Positions 17,168-26,282 of a DNA stretch of 64,000 nt are shown here, one piece after another; position 1 is the first letter of the stretch; each line of letters starts with the position of its first letter. The DNA comes from Dyella silvae (lineage in GTDB: Bacteria > Pseudomonadota > Gammaproteobacteria > Xanthomonadales > Rhodanobacteraceae), in assembly GCF_026421305.1 (NCBI RefSeq), contig NZ_JAPJBQ010000004.1, forward strand, positions 248,001 through 312,000, in the 5' to 3' direction. The notes under the pieces are model-generated. The model did not search any database, had not been told where the DNA came from, and saw only the letters and a list, made by a program, of their open reading frames with translations. A program made the translations under genes and the position numbers.

Positions 17168-18235
17168 TCAAACCGCTCCGCCCAGCCGCCGCGTGGTGGC
17201 GACGAAGGCGTCCATTTTTGCACGGGCCGCGCCACTGGCAATGGTTGATCGCGCAAGCTCGATGCCTGCCGCGATGGAATCCACCACATTGGCCGCGTAC
17301 AGCGCCGCACCCGCATTGAGACAGACGATATCGTGCGGCACGCCACGGCGGCCTTCCAGCGCCTCCAACAGCATGGCTCGCGACTCTTCGGCATTTTCCA
17401 CACGAAGATTGCGGCTTGAGGCCATGGCCAGACCAAAATCTTCCGGCTCGACTTCGTACTCGTGCACTTCGCCGTCACGCAGCTCGCCGACCAGCGTGGC
17501 CGCGCCCAGCGAGATCTCATCCATGCCGTCGCGCCCCCACACCACCAGTGCATGCTTCGCGCCAAGCTGCTGCAGCACGCGCACCTGGATACCAACCAGA
17601 TCGGGATGGAACACACCCATCAGGATATTGGGCGCGCCCGCCGGATTGGTCAGCGGACCGAGAATATTGAACAGCGTGCGCACTCCCATTTCCTTGCGCA
17701 CGGGCACCACCACCTTCATCGCAGGATGATGGTTGGGCGCAAACATGAAACCGATGCCGCATGCCTCCATGCACTCCGCCACCCGCGCAGGCGGCAGGTC
17801 GATAACGGCACCCAGTGCTTCCAGCACATCGGCGCTGCCCGACTTGGACGACACGCTGCGCCCGCCATGCTTCGCAATGCGGGCCCCGGCGGCAGCGGCC
17901 ACGAACATCGATGCCGTGGAAATATTGAAACTCGACGCGCCATCGCCACCGGTGCCCACGATATCCACGAAGTGTTCGTGCGGCGGCAGCTCCACCTTGG
18001 CGGAAAGCTCGCGCATGACACGCGCGGCGCCCGTGATTTCGCCGACGGTTTCCTTCTTCACGCGAAGGCCGGTAATGATCGCCGCCGTCATCAGCGGGCT
18101 CACTTCGCCGCGCATGATCTGACGCATCAGCTCGATCATTTCGTCGTGGAAGATCTCGCGATGCTCGATCGTGCGCTGCAGAGCTTCCTGCGGCGTGATG
18201 GTGACGCGACGGCCGACGGTCCCTGCGCCGTTCAT
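17168..18235 (-). CDS. trpD: Anthranilate phosphoribosyltransferase
   Basis: 355 residues. It transfers the phosphoribosyl group from PRPP to anthranilate. Motifs: [54 protein letters not shown] and [11 protein letters not shown], the PRPP- and anthranilate-binding sites of the family. The ATG overlaps the trpG stop by 4 bp, showing coupling. The first residues ([11 protein letters not shown]) extend a little beyond the family start. Confidence 0.97.
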   Translation of the reverse strand: MNGAGTVGRRVTITPQEALQRTIEHREIFHDEMIELMRQIMRGEVSPLMTAAIITGLRVKKETVGEITGAARVMRELSAKVELPPHEHFVDIVGTGGDGASSFNISTASMFVAAAAGARIAKHGGRSVSSKSGSADVLEALGAVIDLPPARVAECMEACGIGFMFAPNHHPAMKVVVPVRKEMGVRTLFNILGPLTNPAGAPNILMGVFHPDLVGIQVRVLQQLGAKHALVVWGRDGMDEISLGAATLVGELRDGEVHEYEVEPEDFGLAMASSRNLRVENAEESRAMLLEALEGRRGVPHDIVCLNAGAALYAANVVDSIAAGIELARSTIASGAARAKMDAFVATTRRLGGAV

Positions 18236-18828
18236 GCCGCGAGCTTCAGCGGCAGGCCGAGGAAATTACGCAGCAGGTCGTGACCGTACTGCGTGAGGAT
18301 CGACTCCGGATGGAACTGCACGCCTTCCACGTTCAGGGTTTTGTGGCGCAAGCCCATGATTTCGTCGATGGAGCCGTCGGGGTTCTCCGTCCACGCGGTG
18401 ACTTCCAGGCAATCGGGCAGCGACGCCTGCTCCACCACCAGCGAGTGGTAGCGCGTAGCGTCAAACGGATCCGGCAGGCCGGCGAACACGCCCTTGCCAC
18501 GGTGGCGCACCGGCGACGTCTTGCCATGCATGATCTGCTTCGCGCGGATCACCTTGCCACCAAACACCTGGCCGATCGCCTGATGCCCGAGGCACACGCC
18601 GAAAACAGGAATTTCGCCAGACAGTTCGCGCAGTACATCCAGCGAGACACCGGCATCGTCCGGCGTACCGGGGCCCGGCGAAATCATGATGTGCGACGGC
18701 TTCAGCGCCCGAATGCCAGCCACGTCCACCGCGTCATTACGCACCACCTTCACCGCCTGCCCCAGTTCGCCCAGGTACTGCACGAGGTTAAAGGTGAAGC
18801 TGTCGTAGTTGTCGATCATCAAAAGCAT
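18232..18828 (-). CDS. trpG: Anthranilate synthase component II (glutamine amidotransferase)
   Basis: 198 residues. It releases ammonia from glutamine for the TrpE subunit. The triad of class I amidotransferases is visible: [11 protein letters not shown] (Cys) and [10 protein letters not shown] (His, Glu). It starts [18 protein letters not shown], the usual TrpG/PabA start. An ATG two codons upstream (18834) is possible, and the open frame to 18960 is not supported. PabA activity in folate synthesis is possible as well. It is first in the trpGDC-HAD operon; trpE lies 7 kb upstream. Confidence 0.93.
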   Translation of the reverse strand: MLLMIDNYDSFTFNLVQYLGELGQAVKVVRNDAVDVAGIRALKPSHIMISPGPGTPDDAGVSLDVLRELSGEIPVFGVCLGHQAIGQVFGGKVIRAKQIMHGKTSPVRHRGKGVFAGLPDPFDATRYHSLVVEQASLPDCLEVTAWTENPDGSIDEIMGLRHKTLNVEGVQFHPESILTQYGHDLLRNFLGLPLKLAA

Positions 18829-19058
18829 GGGCATGCCAACCGGTTGATTGCTCGTCGAAGGAACGGCGGGGACGCGGCGCGTCGGGGGATGATCGCCGGT
18901 CCCGCGGGGCCCGCAAAACGCGGTACCAAGGGGTGCATTGTGCTCAAACCAGCGCCGCACTGCAGCAACGGCGTGTTCCGCCGCTCCGGGCCGCCCCCGG
19001 CGTGCTATACCGGGCGCGGGCTAGCACTCCCACAGCCGGGCGGATCGAGGCGCGGTTT

Positions 19059-19646
19059 ATGAAGGTCGCCATCGGGTTCAAGGCACATTCGGGCTGGGCC
19101 GCGACGGTCGCCGTCGGGTTGCAGGACGAACATCTGCAACTGGTGGATCGGCGCCGGCTGCCCCTGGTGGATGCGCGCACCGCCCCCTGGGCGCGGCAGC
19201 CCTATCACGCGGCCGAAGGCATGGCGCCCGCCCGCGCACAGGCGATGGTGCAACGGGGTATCGAGGCAGCGCGGCACGCGTCGGCCAGAGTCGTCGCCGC
19301 ATGGCTGCAGGAGCTGCTCGAGGCGGGCCACGATGTCACCGGCGGCGCGGTACTTACCGCTTCGCCCATGCCGGCCTGGACGACTGAGCAGATTCTCGCC
19401 GTGCATATCCGCATGCATCAGGCCGAAGGCCACCTCTTTCCGGATGCCGTCGCCGCCGCAGTGGCCGCCTGTGGACTGCCGCTGGGCCTGATACCCGAGC
19501 GCGAACTGGACCAGCTGGCACCTTCTGCCTGCCCGTGGATGGCCGACATCACCGCGCTGGGCAAGTGGGCGGGACCGCCCTGGGGTGCCGACCAGAAGCA
19601 CGCCACGATAGCTGCCCTGGTGCTGTTCGGCTCACGCCTGCATTAG
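19059..19646 (+). CDS. Conserved hypothetical protein
   Basis: 195 residues, not recognised. It starts MKVAIGFKAHSGWAATVAVG, which looks like an alternating beta strand/loop start as in RNase-H-like or actin-like folds, but no catalytic pattern is clear. It has no signal peptide and no membrane segment. It is divergent from trpG and shares a 230-bp promoter region with it. Codon use is like that of its neighbours. Confidence 0.65.
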   Translation: MKVAIGFKAHSGWAATVAVGLQDEHLQLVDRRRLPLVDARTAPWARQPYHAAEGMAPARAQAMVQRGIEAARHASARVVAAWLQELLEAGHDVTGGAVLTASPMPAWTTEQILAVHIRMHQAEGHLFPDAVAAAVAACGLPLGLIPERELDQLAPSACPWMADITALGKWAGPPWGADQKHATIAALVLFGSRLH

Positions 19647-19716
19647 AGCCTGCTCCATGTGTCCACGTAGCCGGCGCCGATGACCATGACGTCGGCCTAC
19701 ATCATCCCGCTGATGG

Positions 19717-20520
19717 TCACGGCTCCAGCGCCGGCAAGTGCCACGTCGCGCGCAAGCGTGTGTATTCGTTTTGCGGCAGAAGGACGAATACCGGTTGATC
19801 CTCAGGCTTCAGCCACGCCAGCAACTGACGCATGGCGGCTTCCGGCATGGCCGTGCAGCCAGCGGTGGCATCGCCCGGCGAACGCCACACGTGGGCAAAA
19901 ATGCAGCTGCCCGCACCCGCACGCCCTTGCGCATTGTGTTCGATCACAAAACCGACCGTGTACAACGCATCGCCATTCAGATGCAGATCGCGCCGCATCG
20001 GCTCACTGGATCCCGCCACGGCCTGCTCGCCGACCTGCCGCGCATCGACGATGCGGTTGTAGTAGGGCGAGCCGCTGACATCCATGCAGTAATCAGACAC
20101 CTGCAGGGCGCGGTAAGGCATGCGCGTGTCCGCGCTCGCGGCGTAACCGAAGGTCTCGCCAATGCGATACACGCCAGCGGCGCTGCGGCCGTCGCCTTCT
20201 TGTTTCTGCGGCCCCACGGCTTGCGGCGCATTGAGCCCCAGCCCCCAGGCAGCGCCGGCGTGACCGATGGTCACCGGCTGCGCATCGGCTGCGGGCTGCC
20301 AGCCTCCCTGTCGGCGTTCGTACGCGCGGAGCGTGCCGTGATCGGCGTTCCAGTCGGGTGTCACCACCAGCACCATCTGACGGGAGGTGCGCCAGGCAGC
20401 AGCATCGTCGGCAGCCACGGCGCCTCCTCCGGCAAGCATCGCTGCGGCCGCCAGGCACCACCGCAATGCCAGACGCCACGGCGCCCCAGACTCCCATCCC
20501 ATCTTCGCAAGCAGAGACAT
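19717..20520 (-). CDS. L,D-transpeptidase-family (YkuD-like) protein
   Basis: 267 residues. A signal peptide is visible (RLALRWCLAAAAMLAGGGAVAA). The catalytic YkuD motif appears as GSCIFAHVWRSPGDATAGC, with His and Cys in the pattern H...(S/T)xGC. Family members crosslink peptidoglycan stem peptides or attach proteins to them in the periplasm; some shorter members act differently. It starts 1 bp after the epimerase gene's stop and ends a murein-related minus-strand set (NlpC/P60, epimerase, this gene). Confidence 0.82.
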   Translation of the reverse strand: MSLLAKMGWESGAPWRLALRWCLAAAAMLAGGGAVAADDAAAWRTSRQMVLVVTPDWNADHGTLRAYERRQGGWQPAADAQPVTIGHAGAAWGLGLNAPQAVGPQKQEGDGRSAAGVYRIGETFGYAASADTRMPYRALQVSDYCMDVSGSPYYNRIVDARQVGEQAVAGSSEPMRRDLHLNGDALYTVGFVIEHNAQGRAGAGSCIFAHVWRSPGDATAGCTAMPEAAMRQLLAWLKPEDQPVFVLLPQNEYTRLRATWHLPALEP

Positions 20521-20521
20521 A

Positions 20522-21619
20522 TCAGTCGCTCAACTTCTCCACGCCGCGTACGTGACGAATGCCCAGACCGGGCGCATCAACCAGCGCGATCTGCGGACCC
20601 TGAAACATCACCCCACCTTCGACTGGGTTGTACTGGCACAGCGACGGCCCGTCCAGATCGACCTTGGTGATCACCGTCGGCCGGGCAGCCGCCACATGGG
20701 CGGCTGCCGCCACGCTGATACTGCTTTCCAGCATGCAACCGATCATGCAGGTCATGCCGTGCTCGGCAGCGATATCAGCGATACGCAGCGCCCCGGAGAT
20801 ACCGCCTGCTTTCATCAGCTTGATGTTGATGATGTTCGCCGCGCCACGGCGAATCACCTCAAGCGCGTCAGCGGGACTGAACACGCTTTCGTCCGCGACC
20901 ACCGGCGTACTCACCCTCGCCGTGACATAGCACATGCCATCAAGGTCACGGGCCGGCACGGGTTGCTCGACCAGCTCAGGATGCACGCCCGCGCTTTCGA
21001 GCGTGCTCAGAACACGCACGGTTTGCTCCGCCGTCCATCCCTGATTGGCATCCAGACGCAACGCGATACCGCTGCCCACGGCCGCATGAATGGCCATGAC
21101 GCGCTCAACGTCGAGTCGCGCGTCTTTGCCGAGTTTGATCTTGAGTGCGCGATAACCCTGCGCCACCGCCTGAATGGCGTCCGCCACCATGGTGTCCACG
21201 TCGTTCACGCTGATCGTGACGTCGGTGGTGATGACCGCCAGATCGCCGCCCAGCTTTTGACAGAGCGGCACCTGATGCAGTTGCGCCCACAGATCAAAAA
21301 TGGCGATCTCCATCGCCGCCTTGGCGCTAGTATTCCCGGCCAAAGCGCCCTGAATCAGGTGCACCAAACGGTCGATATCCGCCACCTCCTCTCCGATAAC
21401 TACCGGCGCGATGTCAGCACGAATCGCGCGGATGATGGTGGCGTGCGTATCGCCCGTAATCGCTGCCGTGGGCGGCGCCTCGCCATATCCCACGTGACCG
21501 GTGTCGGTTTGCACCCTGACGACGATATCTTCGACTTGCTCAACGGTGCGCAGCGCCGTGCGAAACGGCGTCTTCAGCGGCACGCGCAACATGCCGAGCT
21601 CGATCTTTGTGATTCGCAC
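20522..21619 (-). CDS. L-Ala-D/L-Glu epimerase (enolase superfamily dipeptide epimerase)
   Basis: 365 residues, the family length. Muconate-lactonizing subgroup marks: ALKIKLG (catalytic KxK), RLDANQGW, the metal ligands in VEQPV and ADESVFS, and INIKLMKAGGISGA (second catalytic Lys). The DANQGW and DES motifs match YcjG/YkfB-type enzymes, which epimerise L-Ala-D-Glu from murein peptides to L-Ala-L-Glu. The neighbours (NlpC/P60 endopeptidase, dipeptidases) support this substrate. It is cytoplasmic. Confidence 0.88.
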   Translation of the reverse strand: MRITKIELGMLRVPLKTPFRTALRTVEQVEDIVVRVQTDTGHVGYGEAPPTAAITGDTHATIIRAIRADIAPVVIGEEVADIDRLVHLIQGALAGNTSAKAAMEIAIFDLWAQLHQVPLCQKLGGDLAVITTDVTISVNDVDTMVADAIQAVAQGYRALKIKLGKDARLDVERVMAIHAAVGSGIALRLDANQGWTAEQTVRVLSTLESAGVHPELVEQPVPARDLDGMCYVTARVSTPVVADESVFSPADALEVIRRGAANIINIKLMKAGGISGALRIADIAAEHGMTCMIGCMLESSISVAAAAHVAAARPTVITKVDLDGPSLCQYNPVEGGVMFQGPQIALVDAPGLGIRHVRGVEKLSD

Positions 21620-21644
21620 GAATCGCGCCGCCGGTTAAGACCGC

Positions 21645-23051
21645 TCAGGGTCGCACATGCACGATGCCTTCCATGCGATCGACGTACGAGTGCGTCTCGT
21701 CGAGCATCAGAGGCAGCAGCGGCGTCACGGACACCGCATTAAGTTTGACCTGCCGCAGACCGCCATGCTCATCGCGATAACCGATGCCCGTGGTGTCATG
21801 GATGACATAGGACTCGCCATCCAGATGGCCGATCACCATCATCACGTGCCCGGGGATGTAGACGAGGTCGCCCACCTGCAAGGCATTCACGGCCTTCATG
21901 CGCACGTCGTGACTGTCCTTGGCATGAAAGGTCTGATGCGTCAGTACCGGACTGCCCAGCTGCCGCCCGGTGTCGCGTGGCATCTGCACACCCATGCTGC
22001 GATAGACATCCGATACGAATCCGCTGCAATCGCGCCCGTCATAGGCATGCCCCCATCCGTAGCGCTCGCCGAGGAACTTGAAGGCCTGACGCAAAATATT
22101 GGCTTCGGTCAGAGCAAGGTAGTGATCGGCCGTATCGCTCTGGCGCTGCAGTAGCGCTGGCGAAAAGCTCAGCTTGCCGTCCTGGGCGCGCACCGGGAGA
22201 TCAACCACGTAGGACGTATAGGGTGATTCGCCGTTGACTGGCTGATCGGCCGGATGGTCCGTCATCACCGGAACGGCCACGCCCATGTCCAGCTGCAACT
22301 GCGATAGCGCCGGCCGCTCCTGCGTATGGACGGTGGCCACGCTGGCACCCGTCACGACGCGTTTCGGCGCCTTGTCCACATAAGTAAACACCTCGATGGC
22401 CGATCCTTCGGCCACGTTTTCCTTGCGGGTCCATGCCGAATAGCGGGGGCTGAGCACGAACACCCACTGCCCGTCGCGGCTTTCGTGCACGATGGCAACC
22501 GGTGTGCCAGGAAACTCCGCGGTTTCCTGGAAACGATCGATGTCGGTGTCATCGTCAGAGGTGAACACGCGCAGGTCTGTAGGGAAGCTGCGCAGCGCCG
22601 AGCGCCGCACGATCAACCCGTAACGGGTCGACTGCTCGGCCGGCACACGATCCAACGCCAGCTGGTCGCCGATCTGCTGCAGGGTGGCATCGGAAACGCG
22701 GACACCCTTGTCGTCATATAGCGGACGCTTTGGCAACCTGGACAGGCCCTTGATCCAACCTTCGACCTGCGCGCGAGAAAGCGTGGCCGGCAAGGCACCC
22801 AGATCGCGCATGGACGGGTCGCGCTGAAAGAGTTGCCGGTTTTGCGCCGCAATGGCGGGTGCATCGAGCAGCACGCGATCAGGCTGTGCCGCCTGCCGTA
22901 TCCAGAAGTCGGCCGTCAGCATGTCGTCACGGGTCATGCCGATAACACCTGAGGACGGCACTGGCAGGGAGCTGGGCAGCTGGTCCGCCCATGCCGGCAC
23001 CGTCGCCATACCGAAGACAAGCGCCCACGCCGTCGTCTGAACCCATCGCAT
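21645..23051 (-). CDS. SH3-domain NlpC/P60 endopeptidase, YkfC-like
   Basis: 468 residues. A signal peptide is present (RWVQTTAWALVFGMATVPAWA). The middle region carries bacterial SH3-like segments, and the C-terminal third is an NlpC/P60 domain: catalytic Cys342 in DGRDCSGFVSDVYRSMG and His402 in YIPGHVMMVIGH. It resembles YkfC-type gamma-D-glutamyl-diamino-acid endopeptidases, which cut murein stem peptides. It lies directly upstream of the Ala-Glu epimerase (25 bp), the same pairing as ykfB-ykfC in Bacillus. The ATG at 23051 follows AAGGGTC; a start 10 codons upstream would lack a typical signal. Confidence 0.85.
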   Translation of the reverse strand: MRWVQTTAWALVFGMATVPAWADQLPSSLPVPSSGVIGMTRDDMLTADFWIRQAAQPDRVLLDAPAIAAQNRQLFQRDPSMRDLGALPATLSRAQVEGWIKGLSRLPKRPLYDDKGVRVSDATLQQIGDQLALDRVPAEQSTRYGLIVRRSALRSFPTDLRVFTSDDDTDIDRFQETAEFPGTPVAIVHESRDGQWVFVLSPRYSAWTRKENVAEGSAIEVFTYVDKAPKRVVTGASVATVHTQERPALSQLQLDMGVAVPVMTDHPADQPVNGESPYTSYVVDLPVRAQDGKLSFSPALLQRQSDTADHYLALTEANILRQAFKFLGERYGWGHAYDGRDCSGFVSDVYRSMGVQMPRDTGRQLGSPVLTHQTFHAKDSHDVRMKAVNALQVGDLVYIPGHVMMVIGHLDGESYVIHDTTGIGYRDEHGGLRQVKLNAVSVTPLLPLMLDETHSYVDRMEGIVHVRP

Positions 23052-23183
23052 GAATGACCCTTGCCGAATACTGAGCTGCACGTGGGCTCGAGCATATCGC
23101 CCGCCAGCACTTAGCGCCTACCCCTCGTCACATGACGGTGGCGAGCCTGTACGATGCCTGCACGCACACCTGGGGAGGTCGGC

Positions 23184-24404
23184 ATGAATGTGTTTCGCAC
23201 GCTGGGGAAGGTGACGGCGCTCACCTTGGCGCTGAGTTGCAGCACGGCATGGGCGCAGCAGAATCCGCCCTTCACACTCGACACCCATGTCGATATCCCC
23301 TTCACCTTCATGCACGACGCGCGCTTTGATGCCGCGCACTCCGATGTACTGAAAGTCGATCTGGACAAGATGCAGCGCGGCGGTCTCGATGCCGCCTTTT
23401 TCATCGTCTATGTGGAACAGGGGCCTCTGACGCCGGAGGGTTACGCGCACGCGGTCGCCGAGGCCCAGCGTAAGTACGACGCCATCGCGCTTATGCTCAA
23501 GACCTATCCCAATCGCATCCGGCTGGCCACGACACCGCAACAGGTCCGGGCCAATCGCGCGGCGGGCAAACTCTCCGCCATGATCGGCGTGGAGAACGGC
23601 TACTCGCTGGGTCACGACATCACCAATGTCGACAAAGCGTATGCACGCGGCGCGCGCTATATGGGCCTGGCGCACATGGGCCACAACGACCTGTGCACCA
23701 GCTCCACCCCGGAAGCGGATCTGGGCGACCCACCGCTGAGCGATGCGGGCATCAGCGATTTTGGACGCAGCGTCGTCAAACGCGCCAACCAGCTCGGCAT
23801 CATGGTGGATGTCTCCCATTCCTCGGACGCCTGTGTACGAGACGTGCTCGCGCTCTCCAGCGCACCGGTGATCGCCTCGCACTCCTCGTCGCGCGTACTG
23901 ACCAACCACCCGCGCAATCTTTCCGACGATTTGCTGCGCGCCATCGCGGCCAAAGGCGGCGTCATCCAGGCCGTGGCATACAAAGGCTTCCTGAAGCTCG
24001 ACCCGGGTCGCGAACTGGCGGAGAAGGCGCTGCAAGCGCAAGTGGCACACGACGCCGGCGACAAGACCTTCGACAGCGACAAGCACGAATACCTGCCGGC
24101 ATACATCGATGGCATGCGCCGCATCGATGCCGCGTTCCCGCTGCCGACAGTGGACGACTTCGCGGCGCATATTCGCCACATGGTGAGCGTGGCCGGTATC
24201 GACCATGTCGGCATCGCTTCCGACTTCGATGGCGGTGGCGGAATCGCCGGTTGGCAGGATGCCTCGGAGACGCGCAATGTCACCGCCGCGCTGCGTCGCG
24301 CCGGCTTCAACGACGACGACATCGCCAAATTGTGGGGCGGCAACTTGCTGCGCGTGTGGGGCGACGTGGCGAAACACGCCACGGTTCACCACGTGAGCGG
24401 GTGA
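23184..24404 (+). CDS. Membrane (renal-type) dipeptidase, family M19
   Basis: 406 residues with a signal peptide (ALTLALSCSTAWA). M19 zinc ligands are visible as DTHVDIPF (HxD), the Glu in GVENGYSLG, the VDVSHSSD His, and SHSSSRVLTNHPRNLSDD. The C-terminal block VGIASDFDGGGG is also typical. Family members hydrolyse dipeptides, including those with a D-amino acid at the C-terminal side. It is probably periplasmic. The next gene is a VanX-type D-Ala-D-Ala dipeptidase 4 bp away, so the two form an operon divergent from the murein endopeptidase set. Confidence 0.93.
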   Translation: MNVFRTLGKVTALTLALSCSTAWAQQNPPFTLDTHVDIPFTFMHDARFDAAHSDVLKVDLDKMQRGGLDAAFFIVYVEQGPLTPEGYAHAVAEAQRKYDAIALMLKTYPNRIRLATTPQQVRANRAAGKLSAMIGVENGYSLGHDITNVDKAYARGARYMGLAHMGHNDLCTSSTPEADLGDPPLSDAGISDFGRSVVKRANQLGIMVDVSHSSDACVRDVLALSSAPVIASHSSSRVLTNHPRNLSDDLLRAIAAKGGVIQAVAYKGFLKLDPGRELAEKALQAQVAHDAGDKTFDSDKHEYLPAYIDGMRRIDAAFPLPTVDDFAAHIRHMVSVAGIDHVGIASDFDGGGGIAGWQDASETRNVTAALRRAGFNDDDIAKLWGGNLLRVWGDVAKHATVHHVSG

Positions 24405-24408
24405 TGGC

Positions 24409-25134
24409 ATGACCTTGCGGTTGCCGCTACGTGCGTTCCCGTTGTTTGCGGGCTTATTGCTGGCCCGCCATGCCATGGCGGACTCAACGCCCGTGCTATC
24501 GCCGGCCCGCACAGCGGCCGAAGCGGGCCTGGTCGATATCCGCCAGCTGGTGCCGGACATCGCCGAAGACATCAAGTACGCAGGTAGCGATAACTTCGTG
24601 GGTGCCCCCGTCGACGGTTATCTCGCGCCGAAGTGCCTGCTGCTCAAACCAGCAGCGGAAGCGCTGGCGCGCGTTGAGCACGACCTGCAGGCGCAGCACC
24701 AGCGCCTGCAGTTGTTCGATTGCTATCGGCCGGCACGCGCCGTAAAGCACTTCGTGCGCTGGGCGGGCGACCTCGAAGATCAACGCACCAAGGCCGAGCA
24801 CTATCCGAATCTGGACAAGAGCGCCTTGCTGGGCGACTACATCGCCCCGGTGTCGGGCCATAGCCGCGGTGCCACGGTGGATCTCACGCTGATGCAATGC
24901 GAGCCTGACGACACCCACTGCAAACCGCTGGATATGGGTACTTCGTTCGATTTCTTCGGCACGCTGGCGAACACCGACTCGCCCCAGGCCACACCTGCCC
25001 AGCACGCCAACCGGGCGCTCCTCAGGGCCGCCATGGAGCGTGAGGGTTTTCGCAACTACGCGATGGAGTGGTGGCACTACACGCTGAGCATCGTGCCGGC
25101 GCCCAACGTTATTTACGACGTGCCGGTGCAGTAG
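24409..25134 (+). CDS. D-alanyl-D-alanine dipeptidase, VanX/DdpX type
   Basis: 241 residues, metallopeptidase M15D. The zinc and catalytic residues fit: SGHSRGATVD (His151, Asp158) and EWWHY (Glu220, His223). A signal-like N-terminus (PLFAGLLLARHAMA) suggests export, as in DdpX. It cleaves D-Ala-D-Ala, and outside vancomycin-resistant strains serves to use D-Ala as a carbon source; no vanHA-like partners are seen here, so it is not a resistance cassette. It follows the M19 gene at 4 bp. Confidence 0.92.
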   Translation: MTLRLPLRAFPLFAGLLLARHAMADSTPVLSPARTAAEAGLVDIRQLVPDIAEDIKYAGSDNFVGAPVDGYLAPKCLLLKPAAEALARVEHDLQAQHQRLQLFDCYRPARAVKHFVRWAGDLEDQRTKAEHYPNLDKSALLGDYIAPVSGHSRGATVDLTLMQCEPDDTHCKPLDMGTSFDFFGTLANTDSPQATPAQHANRALLRAAMEREGFRNYAMEWWHYTLSIVPAPNVIYDVPVQ

Positions 25135-25154
25135 CGCCTTCTTACCTGGAGGCG

Positions 25155-25385
25155 CTAAGCGACGCGCCGTAACGGCGACGACTGCAACATCGACGACAGA
25201 TCCGACGCCCCCACCAACACGCGCGTCGGCAAGCTGCAAACCGTCGCCTCACGCTCAGCCAGATGCGTGGCGAAACTGACCGCGTCGAACAGCTCGGAAC
25301 GGCGGCCAATCGGATCGCCGTTGCGCAAGACAACCCAGCCGCGGCCATGGTGCAGGGACACGGTGTACTCGGTGTGGATGGTCAT
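25155..25385 (-). CDS. Small protein, DUF2188-like
   Basis: 76 residues from the ATG at 25385 (MTIHTEYTVSLHHGRGWVVLRNG). The pattern of a short beta strand with a Trp, then a helix SELFDAVSFATHLAEREA, resembles DUF2188-type proteins; the match is weak. The frame extends 20 codons upstream to 25445 but without a family-like sequence. Function unknown. It is convergent with the VanX gene, 20 bp away. Confidence 0.5.
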   Translation of the reverse strand: MTIHTEYTVSLHHGRGWVVLRNGDPIGRRSELFDAVSFATHLAEREATVCSLPTRVLVGASDLSSMLQSSPLRRVA

Positions 25386-25577
25386 CACAGGGGAACCTTC
25401 GACCTGTAGGCCTTCGCCTAAGAGGTCTCGTTGGGGTCCCTGCAAGATAGTGAGCAGTGCTGTCAGAAAATATGGGACTTTTCTGAAAGTGTCCTCAGCG
25501 AATTCCTACGTGAGAACATTTCACAGCGGATTCACGCGCAAAGCGAGCGCGTGCTTCCGGCGACGGCACCCGTGCGG

Positions 25578-26282
25578 TCATCGCGATGGTGGCGTGAACG
25601 CCAGCACCTGCGAGGTGTAGCTCTCCACCACCAGGCTGAACGGGCGGTTGGCTTGATCGAACAGCACCGCGCGATGCTGCAGCACATGGTGCGGAATCGA
25701 CAGCGCAGCGCCCTGCGCGGCCGGCAATGGCGCGCCACTTTCCCAACCTTGCGGCAAGGGCGACCACAACAATTCCGCTGTCAGCGTCTGCCGACGGAAG
25801 TGCAACGACTGCACGACTTTGCCGAAAGGCGTATCGGTGGTGTCGAGTGCCTCATTCATCGCCTCAGTGAGACGCGACGGTACGTACCAGTTGTCGGCCT
25901 CCGAGAGCACATGCTCGCCGCAGGCCAGTTGCACGCGGCGATAGCGCACGGGCTCATCGGGGCCGATGCCGAGCTGCGTACGGCCATCGGCCGGCAGCGG
26001 CTTGTCTTCACCAAGCACCCGCTCGGCCACAATTTTTGCGTCAGGTGCCAGATGGTGCGCACCACACCACTGCTCCAGCGTGAGCGTGGCGCTGGCGTGA
26101 CTGAGCAAGTTGGCGTTAAGCGTCTGCAGCAGTGCCAGCACCTCCAGCCGCGAGGTCACGTCGTCGTGCCATACCGGCGGCGGCTCAGGCGCGCGCGAAT
26201 GCGCTGGCGCAACGATCAGACCGCTGCCGATACCCAACATACAAGACCATGCCGCTCCCCGACTCACCGTACCCATGCTCAA
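25578..26282 (-). CDS. Exported chorismate-lyase-like protein
   Basis: 234 residues. The N-terminus carries a hydrophobic segment followed by AHSRAPE, likely a signal peptide. The rest resembles the chorismate pyruvate-lyase/UTRA fold: RYRRVQLACGEHVLSEADNWYVPSRL, then TPFGKVVQSLHFRRQ, and HRAVLFDQANRPFSLVVESY, the spacing seen in UbiC-related (DUF98-like) proteins. The family converts chorismate to hydroxybenzoate, but activity here is not shown and the key residues cannot be verified by eye. It starts inside the trpE stop (ATGA overlap of 4 bp), so it is translated with trpE. Confidence 0.55.
   Translation of the reverse strand: MSMGTVSRGAAWSCMLGIGSGLIVAPAHSRAPEPPPVWHDDVTSRLEVLALLQTLNANLLSHASATLTLEQWCGAHHLAPDAKIVAERVLGEDKPLPADGRTQLGIGPDEPVRYRRVQLACGEHVLSEADNWYVPSRLTEAMNEALDTTDTPFGKVVQSLHFRRQTLTAELLWSPLPQGWESGAPLPAAQGAALSIPHHVLQHRAVLFDQANRPFSLVVESYTSQVLAFTPPSR

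Noticed and set aside
23184-25134. VanX-type gene as a vancomycin resistance cassette
   Set aside because: No vanH, vanA/B ligase or vanRS partner lies nearby; the neighbours are murein-peptide enzymes and the host is Gram-negative.
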